Shown: positions 32,741-44,951 of the stretch, in pieces
Position numbering within the stretch: position 1 is the first letter of the stretch
How the letters are laid out: the number at the start of each line of letters is the position of its first letter
Assembly (NCBI GenBank): GCA_003184365.1
Contig: NKYR01000181.1
Coordinates: forward strand, 1-58,304
Direction: 5' to 3'
DNA from: Evernia prunastri
Lineage: Eukaryota; Ascomycota; Lecanoromycetes; Lecanorales; Parmeliaceae
Length of the DNA stretch: 58,304 nucleotides
Translations under genes and position numbers: made by a program
The notes under the pieces: model-generated
Told to the model about the DNA's origin: nothing
The model's input: the letters and a program-made list of their open reading frames with translations, nothing else
Databases searched by the model: none

Positions 32741-35700
32741 ATGCACCAACACCCTCGACCGTCGCCGGTCACGGTTTCTTCAGCGAATTCCCCACGAACA
32801 AACCCTACACGGAGCAACAACCCCAGAGAAGAACTTCCGACGGGATCAAGAGCAAGCTCAGGCAGGGGTACCCCAAATGAACAAGGAATTGGGGTAGGCG
32901 AAGGCGTGGATGCAATACTACGGGATCCGGAGAGCGCTAGCCAGGGCAAAGATTCAGTGGCTAAGTTGAATCAGGTCATTCAGGTATGTTGGCATATTAT
33001 ATGGGTACCCTGAACAATTGATGAAGAGGCGGGGGCTAATATTTCATCTTAGAACTACTTCACAAAGTTTGCGTTGACTATCCTTGATTCCCGGGTTTCT
33101 CTGCCGCAAGCATACTCGAAAGATCAGGTGAAAAGAGTGAATAAATGGGTCAGTACTTCCACCAAGACTATTCCAAAGGTCGATCATGCGAGTACAGGGC
33201 TGATTCCCCTCTCTACTATAGTTCAATGTCGAGATCAATGAGACAGATGCCCTTCGAGATGATGTTCGTCTTTGGAGAAATTGTGGCGCTATTAGTCACC
33301 GACCCCCACCAATGATTGTCGAATTGTATATCGATGCACAGGAGCTTACGAATAACCAAAACCTCGTGATCATTGACGAGCAAGGGAAGCGATGGGACGT
33401 TGAAGAGGCGTTGAACAAGTCTACATCTTCGTCAGCTGGGGGTAGTGGTCAACCCTCACGAGCTGAAGTTGTCATTGAGAGATGGGTCGTATCACTTGGA
33501 CAGTCTCCTGGGGATATCCCGCAGGACTTGAGCATCATTAATCCTCGAACCTACAAGAACCTTGTTGTGCTTTTGCGGTCACTATACTCATTTTCAAGGC
33601 TCCTTCCTGCCTGGAAAGTTGGAAAGAGGCCGTCTAAGACTGGCTCAGCTCTCAAATCGCCGAAAATCAGATACCGTATCACGCAAGGTACTCAATCCGA
33701 GCAAGATCCCAAGCATGACCAGTTGGCAATACCTCTGTTCAAAAGTGATGACGAAGTACTTGATAGATACGTTTTCGAACCTATCGATTGTCCCGCTGGA
33801 CCCCTTTGTCTCCAAGTTACGTATCGAAACCAGTGTGACTTTCGCGTTGACAGTTCAGAAGCATTCTTGAGCTCCAGATTCATGGGCATTGACGACCAGC
33901 ATTTTGAACCTTCTCTTGGGCGCAGAGAAGATTCTAATAGACTACAAAAGAATTACGCTGTTCGCCCCACTACTGAAGCAGCTGGTTCTTTACCACACAA
34001 CAGGCGAGACAGTATCCCGCGTCCCGATCAAGGCCAAGCCTACGGCAGTATGTCCACTTTCCATCAACCAGGCCCACCGACCAGCTCGAGCCCCTTATCT
34101 GCTCTCCGTGCTGCACGAATTGCGGGTTCTGAATCCCCTGAAGACACGATATCAAGGAAAGCACCACCAAACACGCGATCAGCGCAAGGATCTAGGTCGT
34201 CCCTCCGCTCCGCTGACGGTGGTCTCGGAGTCGGTAGGAGACCTTCCGTATCTTTCATGCCATTTAAAAGCCCCTCATTGTCTGCCTCACCTTCACAAGC
34301 CGAGCAGCTGATGACTTCTGTTCCCCGAGGATCTTTGGGAAAGGCATCACCTCTGGCTGCTCTGGCCGAGGCCAGAGCGCCTTCAACTCTTGGACCATAC
34401 GGTTCGGTCCCCTCACGTGGTTCACCAAATGCAGCAGACGTTCCTTCTTCAATATCCAATTCGCCGAAGCCTGGTCCCCCACAAAGATACAGCAGCAGTT
34501 TCGGACACAGGAAGGCAAAATTATCCATTGGCGGTAGTAGCAGGACAGAAGACGAGAACAGCAGTGGGAAAGCTAGCTTGACTTCATCAAACGCCCAACC
34601 TGGATCTGGTGTCTTGGCCGAAGGTGGAGGCGCGAGCTCGGGTTCCATCCCGACAGATGATGACAATATCTCTGATTTTCTCAAGCTGTTGGAACAAAAA
34701 AAAGATCTGAAGAGTTTTAGGCACTCGAATGATCAGGCTGCAACTGAAGCCTCAACGAGGCGCACTAGCGCTGCCTTGAATAAGTTCCAGCGTATGAGAG
34801 ATTCGAATGATGCTCTATATAGCTCAATGTCGTCTTCTCATCTGTTGCATCGTTCATCTTCCTCCTCGAGTCGTCAACTGTCAAGCGTACCGGCTATGGT
34901 AGCCGGAACTTCAGTATCCCCATCGTCATCACCAGGGAAGCCCATCTCCCCACATACGCCTCATACGCCTGCTGTCCCATCAAGACTAAGCGCTAATAGT
35001 ACTATCGAGTATCCTCATCGTGTTCCTAGTCGGGGCGAAGACCGCCGTCCACGCTCCGCTGCTACGGATGGTGCTCAGGATGCTAGAAGTAATCGAGATT
35101 CAAGCACTGGAGCAATTGACATCCCAAATTCTCCACGCCCATTTCACCCTAGTTACCGACGGTCGAGCTCGGCCGCGCAGCAACCCCGAAACATGCCATA
35201 CGAAGATGATGACATTTTCCCTTTCGCCATGCGGAGTGCAAGTCTTGGCGTCGATGACCGGCCGCCAGTCAGCCTCGGCGCCCTCGGTGGCATGCATGAG
35301 GGCAACGTGCCCGACGAATCCGCCGTGGCAGTGCCGAGTGTCGAGACCCGCGAATCGACTTTTGGGTCTTGCTTCGACTCCGAAAGGAGCAATCGGCCAC
35401 AGCCTTCGTCTTTTGAGCGCCGCGAGGAAGCCGGATCCTTGCAAGGTCGCGCCACGCCCTACCGCCCGCGCATCGGTAGGGGGAGCGGAAAGGGAACACC
35501 GCCACAGGTCTCGTCTAGTTTTGCAGAGCGAGGCAGTGGAAGTGGAAGTTCGGATCCTCGCGGTAGCAGATCTAGTTTCCCTCGACCTCCAAGCAACTTT
35601 GAGGACGAAGAGCCGCTCCTCTTTGCCATGAGTGACTTTGGCGCTACCCAACAATCACGTCGAAGCCTGGAAGAGAATCGAGGTGGGGAGAGAGGGGGCA

Positions 35701-35750
35701 GTGATTCAGGGGCATCGTCGAGGAGAGGGAGCCGGAGAGGCGGATACTAA
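32741..35750 (+). CDS. ATG13: autophagy protein Atg13
   Basis: Three exons (32741-32983, 33053-33148, 33222-35750) with GT-AG introns give 955 residues. A basic, Pro- and Ser-rich leader (MHQHPRPSPVTVSSANSPRTNPTR) is followed by the HORMA domain at about 82-330, with NYFTKFALTILDSR, VNKWFNVEINETD, VIERWVVSLGQ, RTYKNLVVLLRSLYSFSRLLPAWKV and the C-terminal YRNQCDFRV strand. The rest is long, Ser-rich and disordered, including DNISDFLKLLEQKKDLKSF (about 590), which resembles the Atg17/Atg1-binding region. Atg13 is the regulatory subunit of the Atg1 kinase complex that starts autophagosome formation, and TORC1 controls it by phosphorylation of Ser-rich segments such as these. Length and order match fungal orthologues. 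Confidence 0.93.
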
Positions 35751-36609
35751 CCTGTACTTCCCTACAGCTACGGAGACGAATGAAGCATTATGCGGTAAAT
35801 TAGCATCTGCGATACAGGATACAGTCAGGCGTTCAGGTCTCGGTTCGAAATTAAACCTCCTCTTCTTTCATCGGGAATGGAGATTAGGGATCGCGGTCCC
35901 TTCTCCAAAGACATCTTGAATTGATTTCTTGATGTTATACATAAACTTATTTACAGTCGCGCATTTCAGCGAAGGGAACTTGCCACATAGATTGGATTGG
36001 AAGCCAAAAGGTTTGGGTTGGCGCCGATGGCGCATGAGCCCCGGGAGTTGAAGAATGCACAGAATGCCATACTTTGAAAGAGGGTGGAGGGAAGAGAGGA
36101 ACTACATACATAGGGTACAATATATTATTCTAGGATACTTCAAAGAAGTCTTCATCGTATTGAAGGTCCATGCCCCTCGAGAAATGCATCTAATTGGCTG
36201 TCAAATCATCTCCGATTGCGACGCGATAAAGACTAAAAATGCCAAACGTTAGAGTAGCTTTCTGCGAGTCATTCTTTCCCCACTTCAACAACTTGCTTCA
36301 TATCCTTCCCACTCTGCTCCTACACATCCTCCTCCTTATCATCAGTCATTAGAATCTGCAACAATCATCCCGGAAACCTCTGTCAGCCCAACTCAATCCG
36401 AGTCTCGACGCCTCCCAACCCACGCCTGCCGAAACCAGTCAACCAAGACGCCCACCTTCCTCCCTCTTCCTCCCTTCCCTCCTTGACCTTCTCGGGACCC
36501 TTCCCTCCTCCATCAAGCGCCTTTAAACAAGCCGTAGCCCTCGAGGTTACAGCGAGGTGCGTTCCCTGGAGCGACTGGAAGCACCTTCCATCGCTCCCTC
36601 CACCTGCAT
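35751..36609. other. intergenic, no supported gene
   Basis: No gene recognised. The 36250-36600 part is C- and T-rich, as often seen in the leader and promoter of filamentous fungal housekeeping genes. Confidence 0.45.
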
Positions 36610-39600
36610 ATGAGTACCCTGCTCTGGAACTACTACTTCGAAAATGACGTCGAGAGCTTTCGACAAGTGCTCGCTCGAGCCACCTACAATGCCTCCGGAC
36701 AATCTACCAAGGGCGGTGGAGGTGGTGGGAGGGCAGGGAGCATGGGCATTGCGGGAAGCCCAGGCGCAATTCTGGGGACATCACCGACCTTGAGCAAGAG
36801 TGCGAAAGGATCTAGTTGGATCACTCAGAAAGCTCTGCCGAGTAACGCGACGCCAAAGTCGCTGGCGAACGTGACATTGAGCCGGGCAGATATCAATTGG
36901 AGGGACTCTCATGGCGTCACACTGCTGCACCACATAGCATCCTCGACCAACGAGAATGCATCCGAGTTCGCTATTGCATTACTACAACTCCCGCTTCTTG
37001 ACCTCTACATTCAGGATGAGGAAAGCGGATGGACCGCATTACACCGAGCTCTGTACTCTGGAAACATCACGATCGCGCGAGCATTGATGGACCGGGACAT
37101 TCAAGACGTCATCGAGCATTCTAGTATGGGCGCATCTCATGCTGCAGGGGGTCTGATTAAGATCAAGGACAGAGAAGGCAACAGTCCTTTTGACGTGTAT
37201 GGGGCATCAACAACAAGCCGGAACATCAGACAAGACCTGGGTGTCCCCCTGTTAGCTGGAAGCCAAGATGACGAGGACGGTGAAATGGCTCAGGGCATAA
37301 GCGGAGACGCCAATGATGATGACGGCCCCAGTAGAGCAGTCGCGCCAAAGACACGAATCGAAGGAGATGAAATCTTCGCCTTTGGCAGTAATAAGAACTT
37401 TACGCTAGGGTTTGGAGACGAAGATGACCGTCAGTTTCCCGAGCGAATCTCTCTGAAGCGTCCTGATCACCTACTTCGCTGTCTATGCAATGAGTATGAG
37501 GCTCAGAATCCTCGCGCCAGCGCTCAAGCCGCGGGAGAAGATAGATCCCCCGTACATACCAGTCAACTTCCAGCAATTGTCCAATACCGTCCCATCGTCA
37601 TTCAGGACGTCCAATTGTCCAAGTTACATTCCGCTGTCCTTACCACTGACTCTGAAGCCAATCTGTACATGTGCGGCTTTGGGAAGGGAGGCAGGCTTGG
37701 CGCAGGAGATGAAACCACTAGGTTTGGGTTCATCTGCGTACATGGTGGAGGCCTTACCGGCAGGAAGGTCATCGACGTTGCGCTTGGACAGAATCATACC
37801 GTTGCCATATCAAGCAAAGGCGAAACTTTTACTTGGGGCAGTAATGGCTTTGGTCAGCTCGGCTATGCAACTAACAATTCCACTGCCACGGACGAAGAAC
37901 CTACCTCGTTGTCGCCACGACAGGTCTTTGGTCCCTTGAAACGTGAAATTGTGGTTGGGGCAGCCGCTTCTAGCATCCATACTGTGGTCCACACAGCCAG
38001 CTCTCTGTTCACATTTGGCAAGAATGAGGGCCAGCTCGGCCTCTTCGATTCCGACGCTCGTTCGCTTGCGATTCAGAACACGCCACGAAAGGTCGCCGCG
38101 TCCCTCTTCTCATCTGCCATAATTTCAGTATCGGCTATCGACAAAGCTACGATATGTCTCTTGGAAAACCACGATGTCTGGGTCTTTTCCAATTATGGCT
38201 ACGCCAAAATAGCGTTTCCACTGGAGGCATTCGCCAACTACTTCCTGAACAGCATATGGGGCGCTAGAGCTCAAGGTGCTGAGAATCATATCTGCAAGGT
38301 CACTTCTGGTGGTGATACGATATGTGCAATGTCAAGTATGGGTGACGTGTTCACGGTACATGTCAGTCAGAAAGTGGAGGCTTCGAATGCTACTTCATCG
38401 ACCACCAACCCCTCGAAAATCCGTTTGGCCTTATCGCCGCCACAACGCGTTTGGTCTTTGAAGAAAGGTCACATGGCAGTCAGAGATGTAGGTGTCAGCC
38501 AAGACGGCTCTATTATCATCTGCACGCAGTCTGGGTCGGTGTGGCGAAGGATCAAGCGTGCGAAGATCAAGGATGCCAGTGCTGCCGGTCTCGCTGAGTA
38601 CAAAGCGAAAGACTATAAATTCTCTCGTGTGCCTGGTTTAACAAGGATTGCTGCAGTAAGAAGTAATACCTTCGGTGCATACGCTGCTATCCGTAGGGAT
38701 TGCGATGTGCTCAAGACCCAGATTGACGTCGAGAGCAACATGTTGTGGAAGGATCTGTACCCTCTGCTTCCATTTCACGGCTTCGCAGAAGAAGACTCTG
38801 AGACCGAAGATCCAACACCGCGCTTCTGGAAACCAAGTCAGCCCAATGACGTCGCGACAATCCGAAGGGCTGTGCTGACCATGTCGGACCTTGAAGAAAA
38901 AGTAGCAAGCTATCTCACTAATAGTCTTGGTTCGAAGGAGACGGCATACAGTGCACGAGTTGGGACCACACTGTCTGACGTCCGCATACCTGTTCACGAT
39001 TTTGTTCTCGCTGCTCGCAGTGAGTCGATGAGGCAAGGACTTGCCATTTTTCGGAAGGAATACTATTTCTCGATTCCAGAAATCGTGACCATCGAGTATG
39101 ACAGCGAGGGGAAGACCCTGATACTCTTTCAAGGCCTCGACTTCATCACCGTCTTCAACCTCGTCCTATACTTGTACACTGACTCCGTGGTTGACGTTTG
39201 GCATCATACGAGACATGCACCATCATCAGCTTTCCGCTATCGTCAAATTAGAACCGAGCTGATGAAGACGGCTTCCACTTTAGAAATGCGTAGACTCGAA
39301 CAAGCAGTCAGAGTGATGACCGAGCCACCGAAAACCTTGCATGAAGACTTCGAGCTTGCGATCTGCCAGCCTGGCTATTTTGACAATGGCGATGTGGAAG
39401 TCGAACTCGATGGCAAGAACGTGAAGGTTCATAGCGCAATGATGTGTCAGAGGTGCCCTTTTTTCGAAGGTCTCTTCGAAGGTCGTGCAGCAGGGCTATG
39501 GCTCTCTTCAAGACGCGAACAGTTGAAAGAGCCAGAAGAAGCCATCAAGGTTGACCTGAAACACGTGGACCCCACTGTCTTCGACTTTGTACTGCGCCAT

Positions 39601-41540
39601 ATATACGCTGACAGTGAAGAGCAGATGTTTAATGACGTTGTGACCGCGGATTTCGACGCCTTTCTAGACCTCGTGATGGAGGTAATGGGTGTTGCAAATG
39701 AGCTGATGCTTGACCGGCTTGCCCAATGCTGCCAGAAGGTGCTAGGCCGATACGGTGAGAAAAGCGGCTTATATCCTCAAGCGTTCTATGGCTGATTATT
39801 TCAGTCAATGCGCGCAACGTTTGTCAGCTCCTGAACGCTGTTGCTCCTTGCTCGGTCACACAATTCAAAGACGCTGCGCTTGAGTACATCTGTTTGAATC
39901 TTGAAGGCATGCTTGAGAACCAGTAAGTCTCGTGGTCCTTGTTTTCATGTCAAGACTGCTGCTGACAGTACAGTCTCCTCAACGAGTTGGACGAGGATCT
40001 TATGCTCGAATTGGATGAGGTCGTCCGCCAAAACCAGCTAGCATGTTTGCCAATTGCCAAGAGCGGTAGGGTTGAAAACGACTTGATCGAAAAGTATCCT
40101 CAGCTTCCCGAGTTAATGGCCCGAAGCAAACTCATCAAAATTGATTCGGTGTCCTTGCAGACTCGGCTTCATGAACGTGAAGCGAAGCCCTCTGGGGGTC
40201 CAAAAGCCAAAGCGGCTTTCCTTGAAGATTTTGATCAGTCTCCCTCTGTGCCGAAGTCTCGGTCGAGAGCGTCTCGCGATCGAACCAGCCAGTCTAAAAG
40301 CCCTTCTTTGCGGGCCAAAAGCTCTGTCGCGGATCTCATGTTCGAGATGGAAGAAGACGATGGGTTTGAAGCAGAGGCGGCTGACAAGAGTACCTCCGAT
40401 CGCCGTCGCGGTCACAGAGGCATTACTTTGGAATCTCTGTTGCCGCCCCCGCAGCTAGCTTTGGGAAACGAAGCCGGAACCGGGCGACTGTCATTGCCCC
40501 TAAAAGCTGAGGACACCATTGCAGCTTCAACTAGTCCATCGTCCTACAAAAGTCAGGTCGTCTCCACTGGCAAGTCTCTTGGCGACACGCATAGCAAGCA
40601 ACCCTGGGCTCCATCTGCAATGACGGCGGCCAAGCTGGACATGAAAGACATCATGGCCCAGGCCTCTTCAAATCGCGTCTCGAATATCTCTGCAGGTTTG
40701 TCCTTTCGTGCTAGGGAGAGTGAGGCTTCTGCTGGTGGCTTGCCTACCAGGCTATCCCAAAAGGAGCGAAAGAAGCAACAGCAACAACAGCAGCTTCGAT
40801 CGCCACCGGCTGTCCCAGCACCAAGTCCAAGTTCAGTCGACAGTCCAGCACAAAACAAGAGCTCGGTGTCGCCTTGGCAGGTGGCATCCACCGGTCCGAA
40901 GATATCATTAAAGGATGTTCTCGGCGCAGAGACCACCAAGCCGCCTTCATCTGAGGCTGAAAGCATACCTCGAACCCCATCCCCATTGACGATGAGACAA
41001 ACTGTTTCTGGAAAAACGCCTGCAGCTCGAAGGGCCGCCAGTGGTCCTCCCCCAACCTTAGCCCCCACTCAGAAACGCAGCGTCTCAATGCCCGACGCCT
41101 CCAAAGCCTCAGCCCAAACCCCGCCCACGGCCTCCTCACGGTCATCGGCCTCGGTCCAGCAACCGATCCGATCGATCCGCCACAACAACAACCCCTTACC
41201 CGTCGAGCCGACCCTCCAGCTTTCCATGTCCGACATCCTCTACCAGCAGCAGACGGAGAAGGACATCATCAAGGAAGCGGCCGCCAAGAGGAGCCTGCAG
41301 GAGATCCAGGAAGAGCAGGCCTTCCAGGAGTGGTGGGACGAGGAGAGCCGCAAGGTCAGAGAGGAGGAGGAGCAGCAGCTGGCTGCACGGCCGGCTGCTG
41401 CGAGAGGGGGGAAAGTGCGAGGGGGGGCCAGAGGGAGGGGGAGAGGGAGAGGGAGAGGAAGAGGGAGTGGGGGTGGAGAGGGCAGTTCTGGGGGTCGAGG
41501 GGGGAAGAAGGTCGTTGGCGGTCGAGGTGGTGGTGGGTAG
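36610..41540 (+). CDS. ankyrin / RCC1 / double-BTB protein (IBtk-like)
   Basis: Three exons (36610-39754, 39805-39922, 39974-41540) give 1609 residues. In order: ankyrin repeats at about 95-200 (WRDSHGVTLLHHIA, SGWTALHRALYSGN, DREGNSPFDVYG), RCC1 repeats at about 255-480 (IFAFGSNKNFTLGFGD, LYMCGFGKGGRLGAGDE, TFTWGSNGFGQLGY, LFTFGKNEGQLGLFD), a BTB domain at about 780-890 and a second at about 925-1045 (VEVELDGKNVKVHSAMM). The BACK-like region continues across the two small introns. The tail is disordered and ends in an Arg-Gly-rich stretch (about 1565-1609). The layout equals human IBtk and fungal homologues, which are substrate receptors of CUL3-type ubiquitin ligases. The target is unknown. 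Confidence 0.87.
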
Positions 41541-41904
41541 GTGGATGGATGGATGAATGTTTAAGTGAGTGAGTGATCGTGTGTGTAAGTGAGTGTGTGA
41601 ATGGGGAAGCATGCAGTGTAGACACGACGCATGATGGATGACCCAGGCCTTGAGGGCATATACACAAACCCTAGCTACAGTTCCACGCTGGCTGGAAAGA
41701 GAAACAATGAATCCTTCTCTAAGCAATAGCGCTCCACCGCACAAGTCCACCACTGAGGGCGAATCCAACAATGCACCAAACCAAACCACCTCATTCTTTT
41801 CTCATTCATCCCGTTCATTTCATTCATTTCCCTAAGCATCCGTCGCGCCTCACATCCACCCGCTTCCTTCCTCCCCTCTTCTACCATGCTTCCACATACA
41901 CTAT

Positions 41905-42277
41905 GGGTGGAGTGCGTCTTTGGGGGAGTACGTCTCTGGGGGAAGTGCGTCTCTGGTGGAGTGACTTGCGCCTTTGGGGGAGTGCGTCTCTGGTGAGATG
42001 CGTCTTTGGTGGAGTGTCTTGCGTCTTTGGGGGAGTGCGTCTTTGGGGGTGTGCGCTTTTGGTTGCATGTTGAGATGCACCTTTGATGGAGTGTCTTGCG
42101 TCTTTGATGAGATGCGCCTTTGGTGAGATGCGTCTTTGATAAAGTGCGTCTCTGATGGCCTTGCGCCTTTGGGGAAGTGTGGTTCTAGTGAAGTGCGCTT
42201 TTGATGGAGTGCGTCTTTGGGGGAGTGTCTCGCGTCTTGAGTGAGATGTGTCTTGCGTCTTTGGTGGAGTGCGCTTT
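41905..42277 (+). repeat. minisatellite of degenerate 14-18 nt units
   Basis: About 20 imperfect tandem copies of units such as GGAGTGCGTCTTTGGG and GATGCGTCTTTGGT are present. Units vary in length and are mixed with longer spacers containing GTGTCTTGCGTC. The array starts about 365 nt after the stop of the ankyrin/RCC1/BTB gene and is followed by a run of 13 cytosines at 42295-42307. The reverse strand stays open for about 150 codons through the array without an ATG, which is a by-product of the repeat and not evidence of a gene. Confidence 0.8.
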
Positions 42278-43085
42278 TCTCCGGCCCAGCCTTTCCCCCC
42301 CCCCCCCGATACCGCTCGCGCCCGGTTCAATCAAGGTACTCATCTCCCCACCCAAGTCCTATCTAGTCGTGCAGAGAAGCCTTACTTTCATGACCTTGCT
42401 TTGAGGAGCGTTGCTTGGAGAAGGCTTGCTTTGAAGCGCATGGGCATGAATGATGAAGGGTTTGTATTGGATATTGATGAAATGCTGAGGGGGAATGTTA
42501 CGATTGAGATTGGATTGGATAGGTGGGCTGCTGAGCCTAAAGCAGGCAGAGATGCTGGATGGTGCGTGCAGGGAGATTCTCCTCCACGTTGTAACTTAAT
42601 TTAAGTGAATGGATGAAATAAACAACCGCTCTGTCTTTCACGGGCCAGTGTGCTGTCGTTATTGCTATTTATTCCCCACCCACGTACCTGTGCTCCATAA
42701 CATCCTCTCCCCCGCCTTCCCCCCCTTTCCCTCGGGCGCCCCTCCAAAAATGAAATACAAAGGGCGAGGGACATTGTCCATTTCCCGCCTGGTGTTAAGA
42801 AAATGCACCCTACACCCACCGTCCACCGTCGTTCACGGTCGTCCATCGTCGTCGTCGCGGGGAAATTAAGGAGAAAAGGTTGGGGGGAGGGCTGTTCGCC
42901 GGTGAGTGGATGGGTGTTGCTTGCTTGTGCGGCGGTTTATGGCCGTGGACTGGATTAGCTGGATGATGATACTGTAGCAGTTGAGAGGAGAATCGATGCT
43001 CGCGGTCAGAACGACCAAGTCAATTTTTCGTTATGCTCATTTCCCGGACTTGTACCTCTCGCCATTTCGTTCACAGATATATAGA
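42278..43085. other. intergenic, no supported gene
   Basis: It holds the C13 homopolymer and short frames on both strands without recognisable content. Confidence 0.45.
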
Positions 43086-43350
43086 CACGTGATCCGCGCA
43101 CCGTTCTCGGGGACAAAAAGATTGCGGAGACATTTGAGTAGGTTATCACTCACGTGACTTTTGAAATGTAGCCGTAAAGTTTCCGCGGTCGCGCTTATAA
43201 AAGAGCAGACACCCGAAACACTTCTGACAAGCTCTCACTACACACCAGAAGGTCATTCCGATCAATTGCAATAGTTCCATTTCCGAAGCAACTAGTTTTC
43301 ACAAAAGAAAAAAACACAGAAAAAAAATAAAAAAAAATCGACAAGAAAAC
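43086..43350 (+). promoter_or_regulatory. promoter and A-rich leader of the methyltransferase gene
   Basis: Two CACGTGA motifs lie at 43086-43092 and 43151-43157; CACGTG is the core site of bHLH factors of the Cbf1/Pho4 type. A TATA-like box TATAAAAG is at 43196-43203, about 148 nt before the start codon. The 40 nt directly before the ATG are almost pure adenine with a few other bases, as in strongly translated fungal leaders. The motifs are seen directly; the regulators are an inference. Confidence 0.55.
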
Positions 43351-44139
43351 ATGCCACCCACACCCCCCGACCTCACAGCCGCAAACCGCGCCTTCTTCGA
43401 CGACCTCGCCGCCAAATACGACCTCAAACCCTGGCAGCAGCACCTCACCCAGCAGATCACCACCCACATCCAGCAGAACCTCGCGCACATCGGGATCCCC
43501 CACCGCGACGGCGTCGCCGACGACCCCGTCACCCTCCTCGACTACGCCTGCGGCACGGGCGCCATGTCCCGCGCGCTCGGCCCCTCCGTCAGCGCCATCC
43601 GGGCCCTCGACCTCTCCCCCAACATGGTCGCGCGCTACAACGAGCTCGCGGCCCTGTCCGAGATCCCCTCGGTGCGAAACGCCCGCGCGGTCGAGGGCGA
43701 CCTGCTGACGGCGACGGCGACGGACCCCGCGGAGGCAGCAGCAGCATCATCCGGCGCGGTGGACGTGAACGGGGCCGAGTTTTTCGACTTCGACGTCGTG
43801 GCCGTCGGGGTCGGTCTGCACCATTTCGACGACCCGGCGCGGGCGATCGGGCGGCTGGCGCGGCGGCTCCGGGCCGGCGGCGTCCTGGTCGTGGTGGATT
43901 TTGTCGACGAGGAAGACGGGGGGGGGCACGGTCATCCGCTGCTGCCTAAAGGGGCGGAGCACACGGTGCGGAAGCATGGGTTCGGCGAGGGGGAGATGAG
44001 GGGGATGATGGAGATGCACGGGTTGGGCGGGTTCCGGTGGGTGGAGATGCTGGAGCGGTTGGAGCTGAGAATGCATGAGGAGAGGCCGGTTTCGAGGAAG
44101 GGGTTTTTGGCGAGGGCGGCGAGGGTGGCTGGGGAGTAG
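43351..44139 (+). CDS. class I SAM-dependent methyltransferase
   Basis: A single frame encodes 262 residues. Motif I, LLDYACGTGAMSR (about 61-73), binds S-adenosylmethionine. The acidic strand end IRALDLSPNMV (about 84-94) and FDVVAVGVGLHHF (about 149-161) follow, in the order of the class I fold. The start (MPPTPPDLTAANRAFFDDLAAKYD) resembles fungal UbiE/COQ5-like small-molecule methyltransferases, and the end is basic (RPVSRKGFLARAARV). The substrate is unknown. No targeting signal is obvious. Codon choice is extremely C/G-rich at third positions, unlike neighbouring genes such as the 2EXR pair. An uncharacterised metabolite or quinone precursor is a plausible substrate, but this is inference. 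Confidence 0.85.
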   Translation: MPPTPPDLTAANRAFFDDLAAKYDLKPWQQHLTQQITTHIQQNLAHIGIPHRDGVADDPVTLLDYACGTGAMSRALGPSVSAIRALDLSPNMVARYNELAALSEIPSVRNARAVEGDLLTATATDPAEAAAASSGAVDVNGAEFFDFDVVAVGVGLHHFDDPARAIGRLARRLRAGGVLVVVDFVDEEDGGGHGHPLLPKGAEHTVRKHGFGEGEMRGMMEMHGLGGFRWVEMLERLELRMHEERPVSRKGFLARAARVAGE

Positions 44140-44951
44140 GGGTTGGACGGCTGAGTGGGTGTGACGGGGTAGTGGTGAGTAGCAATGTTCAAGTAGAATG
44201 TGGACTGGAGTCAAATCCGGCTTCTAAGCTGGAAAGCGATCTGCATGATCTTCAGAAGCTGGTCCTTCATTGTCAAAAGTCCTGATTGGCATCATAGTCT
44301 ATCCCTTGGCCACCCCAACAGCTGAGATACCTCAGGAGCAGAGTCTTGATCTCGTGTTCCGCTTCTTCCTCAGCCTCCGCATATCATCATGAACGGTCAC
44401 GAACACCGCTAGAATCGTGTGGATCGTGATTTTCGGGGATCCCCAATACCGGGGCTAGCTACGTAGAGAGGCATATGTAGCAAGCCCGTCTCCTGGGGTT
44501 TATTGCTTGGAAGAACTCCCATGATTGTGCAGCACAGACCTGGAGTGAGAATGAAGCTGTACACAGGTGCGGGCGGGCGAGCGGGCGGGATCGAAAGCTT
44601 CGTGTGTGAAAAGAGATAGAAAGAGTCCAGCGCCGGTGGCCGACCCCATGAATATATATACTCTCAAGACGCGTGTCTCCTGCCCATCGCGTCCCGGACC
44701 CAACTTACATACCTATGTATAACCTCGCGATACTACTACGCTATGCAACTGGCCAATCCTCAGTCCGACTGTGGCGAGTTCAATCTTTGCGATTTTCTTT
44801 TGTTTGTTTTGGAACGTGTGCACCGCGCTTGTTTTAACATCTACCGTTATGCATGCATGTTGATACGATACATCAAAGGCCTAAGGAATAAAAAGAAAGC
44901 GATGAAGAGCTGCCCTTTGCCACGCAAAATCGTGATGCCGAAGGATGAACT
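44140..44951. other. convergent intergenic region, no supported gene
   Basis: It separates the 3' ends of the methyltransferase and the first 2EXR gene. A frame at 44743-45027 overlaps the latter's end and has no family-like content. A short run of AT dinucleotides lies at about 44652-44660. Confidence 0.45.

Noticed and set aside
34064..34684. Minus-strand frame of about 200 codons
   Set aside because: It is antisense to the Ser-rich disordered part of ATG13.
41881..42330. Minus-strand frame of about 150 codons with basic LPQRR/TPPKTQD repeats
   Set aside because: It has no ATG start and lies entirely within the minisatellite, whose near-multiple-of-three units keep frames open.
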